In this document: piece by piece, positions 1 to 5,337 of the stretch
Layout of the letters: every line of letters starts with the position of its first letter
How positions within the stretch are numbered: the stretch's first letter is position 1
DNA from: Thermoanaerobaculia bacterium
Lineage (GTDB): Bacteria > Acidobacteriota > Thermoanaerobaculia > Gp7-AA8
Direction of reading: 5' to 3'
NCBI GenBank assembly: GCA_023700825.1
Contig: JAMPYE010000189.1
Span: forward strand, 1-8,043
Length of the DNA: 8,043 nucleotides
Made by a program: the position numbers and the translations under genes
Notes under the pieces: generated by a model
Told to the model about the DNA's origin: nothing
The model's database searches: none
Seen by the model: only the letters and a program-made list of their open reading frames with translations

Positions 1-96
1 ACCCTGCTGGCCGAGCGCGGGGCCGACCGGCGGGGCGGGCGTCGCCTGTCCCGCGGGGATCTGAAGCTTGACGTATCCGGTGATCTTCTTAGCCAT
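1..96 (-). CDS. rplK: 50S ribosomal protein L11, N-terminal part (cut by window edge)
   Basis: This is the first 32 codons of ribosomal protein L11, a component of the GTPase-associated centre of the large subunit that binds 23S rRNA and contacts translation factors. The visible start reads MAKKITGYVKLQIPAGQATP and continues with a PPVGPALGQQG stretch, the hallmark proline-rich N-terminus of the family. The ATG at 96 has an AAGGA Shine-Dalgarno-like sequence about 7 bases upstream. The gene lies 62 bases after nusG in the classical secE-nusG-rplK order, so rplA, rplJ, rplL and rpoBC may follow outside the window. The remaining roughly 110 residues lie beyond position 1. Identification is secure; function is family knowledge. 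Confidence 0.96.
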   Translation of the reverse strand, partial: MAKKITGYVKLQIPAGQATPAPPVGPALGQQG

Positions 97-119
97 GGTT
101 GCTTCCTTCTGCGCCGGAG

Positions 120-139
120 CGCGGGAATCGTGTCCCGCG
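120..139 (-). repeat. Inverted repeat between nusG and rplK
   Basis: A perfect 7-base inverted repeat (CGCGGGA ... TCCCGCG) with a 6-base loop sits in the 62-base nusG-rplK spacer, about 24 bases before the rplK start. No T-run follows it on the minus strand, so it does not look like an intrinsic terminator. It could be an mRNA hairpin in the L11 leader; a role is only inferred. Confidence 0.45.
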
Positions 140-158
140 TGCCGCGGCTATTTGCTTA

Positions 159-740
159 CTATCGACTCTTCGTTCCGGCCGCCGACTCTTCGGTCGGATC
201 GAACCGCGTGACCTGCAGAAACTCGAGCTCGACCGGTGTCGACCGGCCGAAGATCGTGACCATCACCTTCAGAGTGCTGCGGTCGACGTTGACTTCCTCG
301 ACCACGCCGGTGAAGTTCGTGAACGGGCCGTCGACGATGCGTACGTGCTCGCCGTGCTCGTAAACGTGCTTCGGCTTCGGCTTCTCCTGAGTCGATACGA
401 CCTGGTTCAGGATCGAGTCGACCTCTTCCTGCGTGAGCGGCGTCGGCTTCTTGCCCGTGCCCACGAAGCCCGTCACCTTCGGCGTGTTCTTCACCAGGTG
501 CCACGCATCGTCGACCATCTCCATCTCGACCAGGATGTAGCCGGGGAAGAACTTGCGTTCGACCTCGCGCTTCTTGCCACCCTTCATCTCGATGACGGTT
601 TCCTTCGGGATCCGCACCTCGCCGAACTTCTCGCGCATGCCGAGGGCGTCGATGCGCTGATCGAGATTCTCCTTCACCCGCTCCTCGAAGCCGGAGTAGG
701 TGTGGACGATGTACCACTGCTTGACGCTCAGCTCAGACAT
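159..740 (-). CDS. nusG: Transcription termination/antitermination factor NusG
   Basis: NusG binds the beta-prime clamp helices of RNA polymerase through its N-terminal domain, and Rho or NusE/S10 through its C-terminal KOW domain. It thereby controls elongation and links transcription to translation. The 193-residue product has the NGN domain at about residues 8-115 (WYIVHTYSGFE near 9-19, FFPGYILVEM near 64-73, TPKVTGFVG near 86-94). The KOW domain covers about 128-180 (GEHVRIVDGPF, FGRSTPVELEF). Length is typical, with no insertion. The ATG at 740 is chosen because MSELSVKQWY matches the family start. An in-frame GTG at 746 would add two residues and is closer to a GGAG motif, so it cannot be excluded. 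The gap to the secE stop is 6 bases with the ATG or zero with the GTG. The stop is TAG. Confidence 0.97.
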   Translation of the reverse strand: MSELSVKQWYIVHTYSGFEERVKENLDQRIDALGMREKFGEVRIPKETVIEMKGGKKREVERKFFPGYILVEMEMVDDAWHLVKNTPKVTGFVGTGKKPTPLTQEEVDSILNQVVSTQEKPKPKHVYEHGEHVRIVDGPFTNFTGVVEEVNVDRSTLKVMVTIFGRSTPVELEFLQVTRFDPTEESAAGTKSR

Positions 741-746
741 GGTCAC

Positions 747-968
747 TTAGGTGCTTACTCCAAACTGCTTGAAGAGGACCTTGATCGCCTCGTAGAACGC
801 GACGTCGCAGATCCACAGATAAACGCCGAAAAACACCGTCGCGCCGAGCACGACGCCCGTCGTACCGACGACTTCCTTGCGGCTCGGCCACGAGACTTTC
901 TGCATCTCGGACTTCGTCTCGCGCCAGAAAACCTGCAACCGCGGAATCCACTCTTTGGCCGGAACCAT
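747..968 (-). CDS. secE: Preprotein translocase subunit SecE
   Basis: SecE is the small clamp subunit that stabilises SecY in the inner-membrane SecYEG channel. The 73-residue product is the short, single-spanning form. An amphipathic N-terminal helix contains the conserved surface segment EMQKVSWPSRKEV (residues 21-33). One hydrophobic membrane segment follows at about residues 36-58, with a short C-terminal tail. The long E. coli-type form with two extra N-terminal membrane helices is not present. The ATG at 968 follows a GAGGAG purine stretch about 10 bases upstream. The gene sits 40 bases after the 3' end of tRNA-Trp and its TAA stop lies immediately before the nusG start region, so secE and nusG are very probably co-transcribed and tightly coupled. 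Confidence 0.96.
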   Translation of the reverse strand: MVPAKEWIPRLQVFWRETKSEMQKVSWPSRKEVVGTTGVVLGATVFFGVYLWICDVAFYEAIKVLFKQFGVST

Positions 969-1008
969 GGTTTCTGCTTCTCCTCGAGTTCACCGTCGTG
1001 CGGGCGTC

Positions 1009-1084
1009 TGGCAGGCCAGGAGGGACTCGAACCCCCAACCCCCGGTTTTGGAGACCGGTGCTCTGCCAGTTGAGCTACTGGCCT
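1009..1084 (-). tRNA. tRNA-Trp (anticodon CCA)
   Basis: This 76-base tRNA has a fully paired 7-base acceptor stem (AGGCCAG with CTGGCCT), discriminator G and an encoded CCA tail. The anticodon loop CTCCAAA gives CCA at plus-strand positions 1049-1051, which reads UGG. The D arm (GCTC/GAGC) and T arm (GGGGG with CCCTC around TTCGAGT) fold normally. It lies 19 bases after the rpmG stop and 40 bases before secE, so it is embedded in a protein-coding transcript and must be cut out by RNase processing. The rpmG-tRNA-Trp-secE order is widespread in bacteria. Confidence 0.97.
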
Positions 1085-1103
1085 GCACCCCGGACGCGAC
1101 CGG

Positions 1104-1262
1104 TTACTTGACTTCTTTGTGGACCGTGTGCCGACGGTCGTGGCGGCAGAACTTCTTCTTCTCGACCTTGTCGGTCATCGTCTTTTTGTTCTTCGTGGTC
1201 GAGTAGTTGCGCCGCTTACACTCGGTGCACTGAAGCGTGATGATCTCTCGTGTCGCCGCCAT
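1104..1262 (-). CDS. rpmG: 50S ribosomal protein L33
   Basis: L33 is a small basic protein of the large ribosomal subunit near the E site. The 52-residue product starts MAATREIITLQCTECKRRNY and ends FCRHDRRHTVHKEVK, matching the family's length and both conserved ends. ATG at 1262 follows a GGAG motif 5 bases upstream; the stop is TAA. Three cysteines of the zinc-binding L33 type are present (Cys12, Cys15, Cys39), but the position of the fourth ligand is Asp42 (CRHD instead of CxxC). Zinc binding is therefore uncertain. The gene lies between tRNA-Thr(GGU) and tRNA-Trp, exactly where tuf-rpmG is usually found, but tuf itself is missing. Confidence 0.96.
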   Translation of the reverse strand: MAATREIITLQCTECKRRNYSTTKNKKTMTDKVEKKKFCRHDRRHTVHKEVK

Positions 1263-1299
1263 AACGTCTCCGATTACCTGGCTTCGCTTCGGGTTTGCC

Positions 1300-1311
1300 G
1301 CGCCTAGGCGC
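1300..1311. repeat. 12-base palindrome upstream of rpmG
   Basis: GCGCCTAGGCGC is a perfect 12-base palindrome in the 75-base spacer between tRNA-Thr(GGU) and rpmG, about 38 bases before the rpmG start. In RNA it could form a 5-base-pair stem only with a very tight loop. It occupies the place where tuf normally lies. No T-run follows it, so it is not a convincing terminator. It may be a processing signal or chance in GC-rich DNA. Confidence 0.35.
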
Positions 1312-1337
1312 CTGCGCCACCCGCGTATCCTTCAGTC

Positions 1338-1412
1338 TGGAGCCCTCGACGAGATTTGAACTCGTGACCCCGTCCTTACCAAGGACGTGCTCTACCCCTG
1401 AGCTACGAGGGC
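1338..1412 (-). tRNA. tRNA-Thr (anticodon GGT)
   Basis: This 75-base tRNA has the acceptor pair GCCCTCG/CGAGGGC, discriminator T and encoded CCA. The loop TTGGTAA gives anticodon GGT at plus positions 1378-1380, reading ACC and ACU. The anticodon stem CGTCC/GGACG and T stem ACGAG/CTCGT pair fully. It is the last of the four-tRNA cluster and corresponds to E. coli thrT, which directly precedes tufB there. Here rpmG follows instead, 75 bases downstream. Confidence 0.97.
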
Positions 1413-1469
1413 CTGCTGCTCTTTCGACTCCGCCCGCCGCAAGGCGCCGGAGCTCATTCTTTCAACGAC

Positions 1470-1544
1470 TGGAGCGGGAGACGGGATTCGAACCCGCGAC
1501 CAACAGCTTGGAAGGCTGTGACTCTACCCCTGAGTTACTCCCGC
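1470..1544 (-). tRNA. tRNA-Gly (anticodon TCC)
   Basis: This 75-base tRNA has acceptor GCGGGAG/CTCCCGC, discriminator T and encoded CCA. The loop CTTCCAA gives anticodon TCC at plus positions 1510-1512, reading GGA and GGG. The stems ACAGC/GCTGT and GCGGG/CCCGT pair normally, the latter with one G-T wobble. It is the third tRNA of the cluster, 57 bases before tRNA-Thr(GGU), and corresponds in order to E. coli glyT. Confidence 0.97.
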
Positions 1545-1607
1545 CCGATGCTGCCCCGGCGACCCTGCCGCCGTCGCCGCGACTCGATTCCGCGACGATT
1601 TCAAGTT

Positions 1608-1694
1608 TGGTGGAGGCGGATGGATTTGAACCACCGTAGGCCTTAAGCCAACAGATTTACAGTCTGCCCCCTTTAGCCGCTCGGGCACGCCTCC
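1608..1694 (-). tRNA. tRNA-Tyr (anticodon GTA)
   Basis: This 87-base class II tRNA has a long variable arm, acceptor GGAGGCG/CGCCTCC, discriminator A and encoded CCA. The loop CTGTAAA between CAGA and TCTG gives anticodon GTA at plus positions 1658-1660, reading UAC and UAU. The T arm GGTGG/CCATC has one G-T wobble. It is the second tRNA of the cluster, 63 bases before tRNA-Gly, corresponding to E. coli tyrU. Confidence 0.97.
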
Positions 1695-1754
1695 GAAAAT
1701 ACAGTGGCCAGCTTCGGCTTAACCGCCGCTCGCCGCTGCACTTTCGCTCCACCT

Positions 1755-1830
1755 TGGAGCTGGCGATGGGACTCGAACCCGCGACCTGCTGATTACAAAT
1801 CAGCTGCTCTACCAACTGAGCTACGCCAGC
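1755..1830 (-). tRNA. tRNA-Thr (anticodon TGT)
   Basis: This 76-base tRNA is the first gene of the cluster. The acceptor pairs as GCTGGCG/CGCCAGC with discriminator T and encoded CCA. The loop TTTGTAA gives anticodon TGT, reading ACA and others. The D arm and the GCTGA/TCAGC anticodon stem are regular. In the T stem, GCGGG faces CCCAT, leaving a C-A mismatch at the second pair (50-64) next to a G-T wobble at 49-65. The tRNA-Gly in the same cluster has the same five bases facing CCCGT and is fully paired. The gene corresponds to E. coli thrU and begins about 57 bases after the predicted transcription start. Confidence 0.95.
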
Positions 1831-1890
1831 CTGAGATTTTCAAAGATTTCCGCGGACAGACCTCGACTTTCCGCCCGGCGCGGAGAACTG

Positions 1891-1909
1891 GGCCTTATAG
1901 CAGAAGGCC
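1891..1909. repeat. Inverted repeat overlapping the -10 box of the tRNA operon promoter
   Basis: GGCCTT (1891-1896) and AAGGCC (1904-1909) form a perfect 6-base inverted repeat with a 7-base spacer. The left arm covers half of the -10 hexamer and the right arm lies in the promoter spacer. The placement would suit a repressor or activator operator, but no cognate regulator is visible. Confidence 0.4.
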
Positions 1910-1922
1910 AAACCGAACGCAA
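1894..1922 (-). promoter_or_regulatory. Sigma70-type promoter of the tRNA-rpmG-secE-nusG operon
   Basis: On the minus strand a -35 element TTGCGT (1917-1922) is separated by exactly 17 bases from a -10 element TATAAG (1894-1899), four and five matches to the consensus. The bases after the -10 (GCCCAG) are GC-rich, as in stringently controlled stable-RNA promoters. Transcription should start near 1887-1889, about 57 bases before the first tRNA. The promoter and its role are inferred from sequence only. Confidence 0.75.
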
Positions 1923-2025
1923 GAGGAGGGTTATTCCGAGGCGGTCGTTCCGGAGGACTGTCAACTCCCCCGACAGCGCGACCCGAAACCCGATTGGGGG
2001 TCGATGAATTTCGCCTCCCGCGCCC

Positions 2026-2745
2026 TCAACCCTTTCGCCCCTGCCGCTCCACTTCCCAGCCGATCACGGCCGCCGCCGTCGAGACGTTGAGCGACTCGAG
2101 TCGCCCCCGCATCGGGATCGCCAGCTTCCGGTCGCAGTGCTCGAGGACGTTTCGCCGCACTCCCCTCCCCTCGCTCCCAAGCACGATCGCAACCTTGCCC
2201 CGCAGATCGAACGACCCGAGAGGCTCCCCCTCGGCGTCTGCCCCGTAGACCCAGTACCCGGCCGCCTGCAACGCTTCGAGCGCTCGCGAGAGGTTGGTCA
2301 CCTGGGCCACCGGAACCCACTCCGAAGCCCCCGCCGATGCCTTCACGGCCACGGCCGAAAGCCCCGCGCTCTCGTGCTTCGGCACGACCAGCAACCCGAA
2401 GCCGAAGACGTCCGCGACCCGCAACACTGAGCCCAGATTCTGGGGATCCTGCACGCCGTCGAGGACGAAGATCCGCTCGGGCGGGTTCTCCGCGCGAATG
2501 ACGTCGTCGAAATCGGCGTAACCCGCCTCCGAGATCTCCGCGACGACGCCGTTGTGAACCCCCCCTTCGGCGAGTTTCGCGATCCGGTCGGCCGGAAGCT
2601 GCCGGACGTCGACGCCCGCCTCGCGGGCTTCGGCCGCGAGCCTGCTCAGCCGCCCCTTTTCTTCGCTCGAGATCGCAATCCAGCGGATGCGCCCGGGATG
2701 CGCTCGAAGCGCCTCCCGGATCGGATTCGTTCCGAAAATGATCAC
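2026..2745 (-). CDS. rlmB: 23S rRNA (guanosine-2'-O-)-methyltransferase RlmB-like, TrmH/SpoU family
   Basis: This is a SPOUT methyltransferase of the TrmH/SpoU family. In E. coli RlmB methylates the ribose of G2251 in the 23S rRNA P loop with S-adenosylmethionine. The 239-residue product has the short N-terminal substrate-binding domain (residues 1-80) and the knotted catalytic domain. That domain carries motif 1 at 96-109 (DGVQDPQNLGSVLR), motif 2 at 187-205 (IVLGSEGRGVRRNV) and motif 3 at 210-225 (IPM ... SLNVSTAAA). The GTG at 2745 is chosen because VIIFGTNPIREAL matches the family start and an AGGAGG lies 6 bases upstream. GTG overlaps the pyrD stop as GTGA, so translation is probably coupled to pyrD. 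The close homologue TrmH acts on tRNA, but the length and N-terminal domain favour RlmB. It is the last gene before the tRNA promoter. Confidence 0.9.
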   Translation of the reverse strand: MIIFGTNPIREALRAHPGRIRWIAISSEEKGRLSRLAAEAREAGVDVRQLPADRIAKLAEGGVHNGVVAEISEAGYADFDDVIRAENPPERIFVLDGVQDPQNLGSVLRVADVFGFGLLVVPKHESAGLSAVAVKASAGASEWVPVAQVTNLSRALEALQAAGYWVYGADAEGEPLGSFDLRGKVAIVLGSEGRGVRRNVLEHCDRKLAIPMRGRLESLNVSTAAAVIGWEVERQGRKG

Positions 2746-3800
2746 GCCTCGCCTCCTTCGGAAAGACCGCGGACCACGTCCCTCGCAAAGCTCGGGCCCC
2801 GATAGACGAACCCGGTGTAGCCCTGCACGAGGTCCGCGCCGGCGCGGAGTTTCTCCAACGCATCCGCGGGGCCCATCACCCCGCCGACGCCCACTACCGG
2901 ATAGGCGGAGCCGACGCGACGCCGCACCTCCCTGAGAACGCGCGTCGAGGGCTCGAATACGGGGCGTCCCGAGATCCCGCCGGTCTCCACGGCGCCAACC
3001 GGCAGTCGCGAGCGGTCGATCGTCGTGTTCGTCGCGGTGAGCCCGTCGGCCATCCGCGTGGCGAGCTCGCAGATTTCCCCGAGCTGCGTGTCGTCGAGAT
3101 CGGGTGCGATCTTCACGATGATCGGATGGTCGCCGGCCTCGCGCTCGAACCGCGCACGCGCGCGGGCCTCGCGCAAGGCCGAGAGGATCAACTCCAGGTG
3201 CTCCGGGCGCTGCAGGTCCCGGAGCGAGGCGGTGTTCGGCGACGAGACGTTCACGACCACGCCGTCGGCGAGCGGTGCAAGCAGCTCGTAGGTGCGAACG
3301 TAATTCTCGGCCGCGTCCTCGAGCCCGACTTCCTTGTTCTTGCCGATGTTGACTAGCACCGGAGGATGCCCGGCGAGATCCTCTTCCGAGAGCGACGCCC
3401 AGTGGTATGCGAGCCGCTCCGCCGCCGCCGCCGCTCCCTCGTTGTTGAAGCCGAGACGATTCACGAGCGCCTCGTGCTCCGGATAGCGAAACATCCGCGG
3501 CTTCGGGTTGCCCGGTTGCGGGAGCAGAGTCACCGTCCCCACTTCGACGAAGCCGAAGCCGAGCGCTGTGAGCATCGGGATCAGCTCGGCGTTCTTGTCG
3601 AACCCTGCCGCGATGCCGAACGGGTTGGCGAATCGAAGCCCCCAGAGCTCCCGCGGCGCGCACGACGCGAACATCGCGCGCCTAACAGCGCGGAGCAGAA
3701 GCGGGACGCTCTGCGCCCGCGCCATCTGCCGCGTAACCAGGTCGTGGGCCGCCTCGGCGTCGAGGTGAAAGAGCAGCGCCTTCGCGACCTCGTAGATCAA
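2742..3800 (-). CDS. pyrD: Dihydroorotate dehydrogenase (quinone), class 2
   Basis: PyrD oxidises dihydroorotate to orotate with FMN and passes electrons to membrane quinones, the fourth step of pyrimidine synthesis. The 352-residue product has the class 2 N-terminal membrane-associating helix (residues 1-45), which separates it from soluble class 1 enzymes. FMN and substrate motifs follow: FGIAAGFDKNAE (61-72), RLGFNNEG (115-122), and NVSSPNT (184-190), whose second serine, Ser187, is the expected class 2 catalytic base. Further motifs are VKIAPD (229-234), TATNTTID (255-262), ETGGISGRP (272-280) and VGVGGV (303-308). The start is taken as TTG at 3800: the following residues IYEVAKALLFHLD align with family N-termini, and TTG overlaps the gltX stop as TTGA. 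Longer versions would only run through gltX in another frame. The 3' end overlaps rlmB by 4 bases. Confidence 0.93.
   Translation of the reverse strand: MIYEVAKALLFHLDAEAAHDLVTRQMARAQSVPLLLRAVRRAMFASCAPRELWGLRFANPFGIAAGFDKNAELIPMLTALGFGFVEVGTVTLLPQPGNPKPRMFRYPEHEALVNRLGFNNEGAAAAAERLAYHWASLSEEDLAGHPPVLVNIGKNKEVGLEDAAENYVRTYELLAPLADGVVVNVSSPNTASLRDLQRPEHLELILSALREARARARFEREAGDHPIIVKIAPDLDDTQLGEICELATRMADGLTATNTTIDRSRLPVGAVETGGISGRPVFEPSTRVLREVRRRVGSAYPVVGVGGVMGPADALEKLRAGADLVQGYTGFVYRGPSFARDVVRGLSEGGEA
2752..2757 (-). promoter_or_regulatory. Strong ribosome binding site of rlmB inside pyrD
   Basis: AGGAGG, a perfect Shine-Dalgarno core, lies 6 bases before the GTG start of rlmB and within the last codons of pyrD. 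It fixes the rlmB start and suggests that the weak GTG start is offset by a strong ribosome site. Confidence 0.85.
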
Positions 3801-5335
3801 CTCGCCCCCGGCGCGCGCAGCGCGGCCAGCAGCGCCTCCGCTCGGGCGAGGGGCGGGACGATCGGCGCGAGCCCCGGGGTGCGCGCACCGGTCTCGAGCA
3901 GCGGGATCAGGGCTACGAGCTCGGGGCCGTGCGCACGCCCCGTCGTCGCGACCCGTATTGGCATGAACAGAGGTTTGCCCTTGCGCCCGCTCGCACCCTT
4001 CATCCGCTCGGTGAACGCCTTGTACGCGTCGGCATCGCACGGCGCACCGTTGGCGCGAAGATCCTCCACAATCTGCGCGACGAACCCCTCCAGCCCTTCG
4101 CTGCCCAGCACCTCCGCGACTTCCGGGTCCGCGAGTTCCTTCTCCACGTCGAACTCGAACAGCGGGGCGAGCGCCGGCACGAAGTCGGCGAGCGCGTGTG
4201 CGGCTTTCTGCGTCAGTGCGAGCGCGCTCTCGAACCAGGCCCTCGTTTCGCGGGAATCCTCGCGCAGCCAGCCCGCGGCCTCGAACCGCGACTTGCAGAG
4301 CGACCAGAGTTCACCGGACTCCAGCTTGTGAAGATACTGTCCGTTCGTCCACGCGAGCTTCTGCGGATCGAAAACCGCCGGGGCCGAATTCACGCGATCG
4401 AGCTCGAATGCAGCGACGGCGGTATCCCGGTCGAAGATCTCCACGCCGTCCGCGGGCGACCAACCCAGCAGCGTCAGGTAGTTGAGCATCGCGTCCGGCA
4501 GGTATCCGTCGTCGGCCCACGCCGCGACCGACGTCGCGCCGTGCCGCTTCGACAGCTTGCTTCGATCCTGGCCGAGGATCAGCGAAACGTGCGCGAACTT
4601 CGGAATCTCCCAGCCGAGCGCGCGATAGAGCAGCACCTGCCGGTGCGTGTTCGTCAGGTGCTCCTCGGCGCGGATCACGTGTGAAATGTCCATGTCGTGG
4701 TCATCGACGACGACACAGAAGTTGTACGTCGGCATCCCGTCGGAGCGGAGAATGATGAAGTCGCCGAGGGACTCGGCCTTCCAGGTGACCTCTCCGCGGA
4801 TCAGGTCGTCGATCGTCACGTCACCGTCGAACACGGAGCCGGGGCCCTTCGGCACGTGAAACCGGATCGCCGCCGGAACCGAAGCCGCGAGGCGCTCGGC
4901 CACCTCGCCACTCGTCAGCCGGTGGCACGTCAGATCGTAGTGAGGCGGCCGGCCCTCGGCTTCCGCGTCGCGCCGTTTCGCCTCGAGCGTGTCCTCGCTG
5001 CAGAAGCAGCGATAGGCGTGCCCCGAATCGAGCAGCTGCCGCGCGACGGAGGCGTAGAGCTCCGAGCGCTCGGACTGACGATAGGGCGCATGCGGGCCGC
5101 CGGTGTCGGGACCTTCGTCCCAATAGAGCCCCAGCCAGCGGAGATCGTCGAGCACCATGCGTTCGGACTCTCGGGTCGATCGCGCCTGGTCGGTGTCCTC
5201 GACCCGGATGATGAACACGCCGCCGTGATGGCGTGCGTACAGCCAGTTGAAGATTGCCGTCCGCGCGCCTCCGACATGGAGGTGTCCCGTAGGCGATGGC
5301 GCGAAGCGCGTTCGAACCGATCGAGTCTCGCTCAT
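3797..5335 (-). CDS. gltX: Glutamyl-tRNA synthetase (class I)
   Basis: GltX charges tRNA-Glu with glutamate. The 512-residue product has the class I signature at residues 11-23 (FAPSPTGHLHVGG, with HLHVGG as the HIGH motif). The KMSKS equivalent is KLSKR at 260-264. A zinc site of the E. coli Cys-Cys-Tyr-Cys type can be read as Cys110, Cys112, Tyr133 and Cys137 (RCFCSED and HYDLTCH). Residues after about 340 form the helical anticodon-binding half, ending with the usual MPIRVATTGRAHGPEL segment and an Ala/Pro-rich tail of about 30 residues. The ATG at 5335 lies 2 bases after the ispF stop. An in-frame TTG at 5341 overlaps that stop and is nearer to an AAGGA motif, so the true start could be two codons earlier. 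The sequence does not show whether tRNA-Gln is also charged. Confidence 0.96.
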   Translation of the reverse strand: MSETRSVRTRFAPSPTGHLHVGGARTAIFNWLYARHHGGVFIIRVEDTDQARSTRESERMVLDDLRWLGLYWDEGPDTGGPHAPYRQSERSELYASVARQLLDSGHAYRCFCSEDTLEAKRRDAEAEGRPPHYDLTCHRLTSGEVAERLAASVPAAIRFHVPKGPGSVFDGDVTIDDLIRGEVTWKAESLGDFIILRSDGMPTYNFCVVVDDHDMDISHVIRAEEHLTNTHRQVLLYRALGWEIPKFAHVSLILGQDRSKLSKRHGATSVAAWADDGYLPDAMLNYLTLLGWSPADGVEIFDRDTAVAAFELDRVNSAPAVFDPQKLAWTNGQYLHKLESGELWSLCKSRFEAAGWLREDSRETRAWFESALALTQKAAHALADFVPALAPLFEFDVEKELADPEVAEVLGSEGLEGFVAQIVEDLRANGAPCDADAYKAFTERMKGASGRKGKPLFMPIRVATTGRAHGPELVALIPLLETGARTPGLAPIVPPLARAEALLAALRAPGAS

Positions 5336-5337
5336 CG

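Larger units (their letters stand above)
1831..2025. other. Intergenic region between rlmB and the tRNA cluster
   Basis: These 195 bases lie between the rlmB stop and the first tRNA. They hold the tRNA/secE operon promoter at 1894-1922 and a leader of about 57 bases in which AAATCT-type motifs occur twice just before tRNA-Thr. I see no convincing gene. There is no clear intrinsic terminator for rlmB: GACCC and GGGTC can pair around 2002-1981, but no T-run follows. Read-through from rlmB into the tRNA operon is therefore possible. Confidence 0.6.

Noticed and set aside
99..1073. Long plus-strand open frame opposite nusG, secE and tRNA-Trp
   Set aside because: It is a complement shadow: it runs antisense through two certain genes and into a tRNA, and its Arg/Leu/Asp-rich product resembles no family.
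1959..1964. Perfect TTGACA -35 hexamer on the minus strand
   Set aside because: At 17 bases spacing the -10 position reads CCTCGG, and the nearest AT-rich hexamer (GAATAA) is 22 bases away, so no promoter is supported.
2746..3663. Long N-terminal extension of rlmB through pyrD
   Set aside because: The frame stays open only because of GC-rich DNA; the family start, AGGAGG and GTGA overlap all place the start at 2745.
3801..4040. N-terminal extension of pyrD into gltX
   Set aside because: The extra residues are a shadow of the gltX anticodon domain and do not resemble DHODH; the TTG at 3800 aligns with the family start.
3366..4331. Plus-strand open frame of 321 codons opposite pyrD and gltX
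   Set aside because: High GC leaves few stops in antisense frames; the product is low-complexity (Arg, Ser, Ala) and both minus-strand genes are certain.
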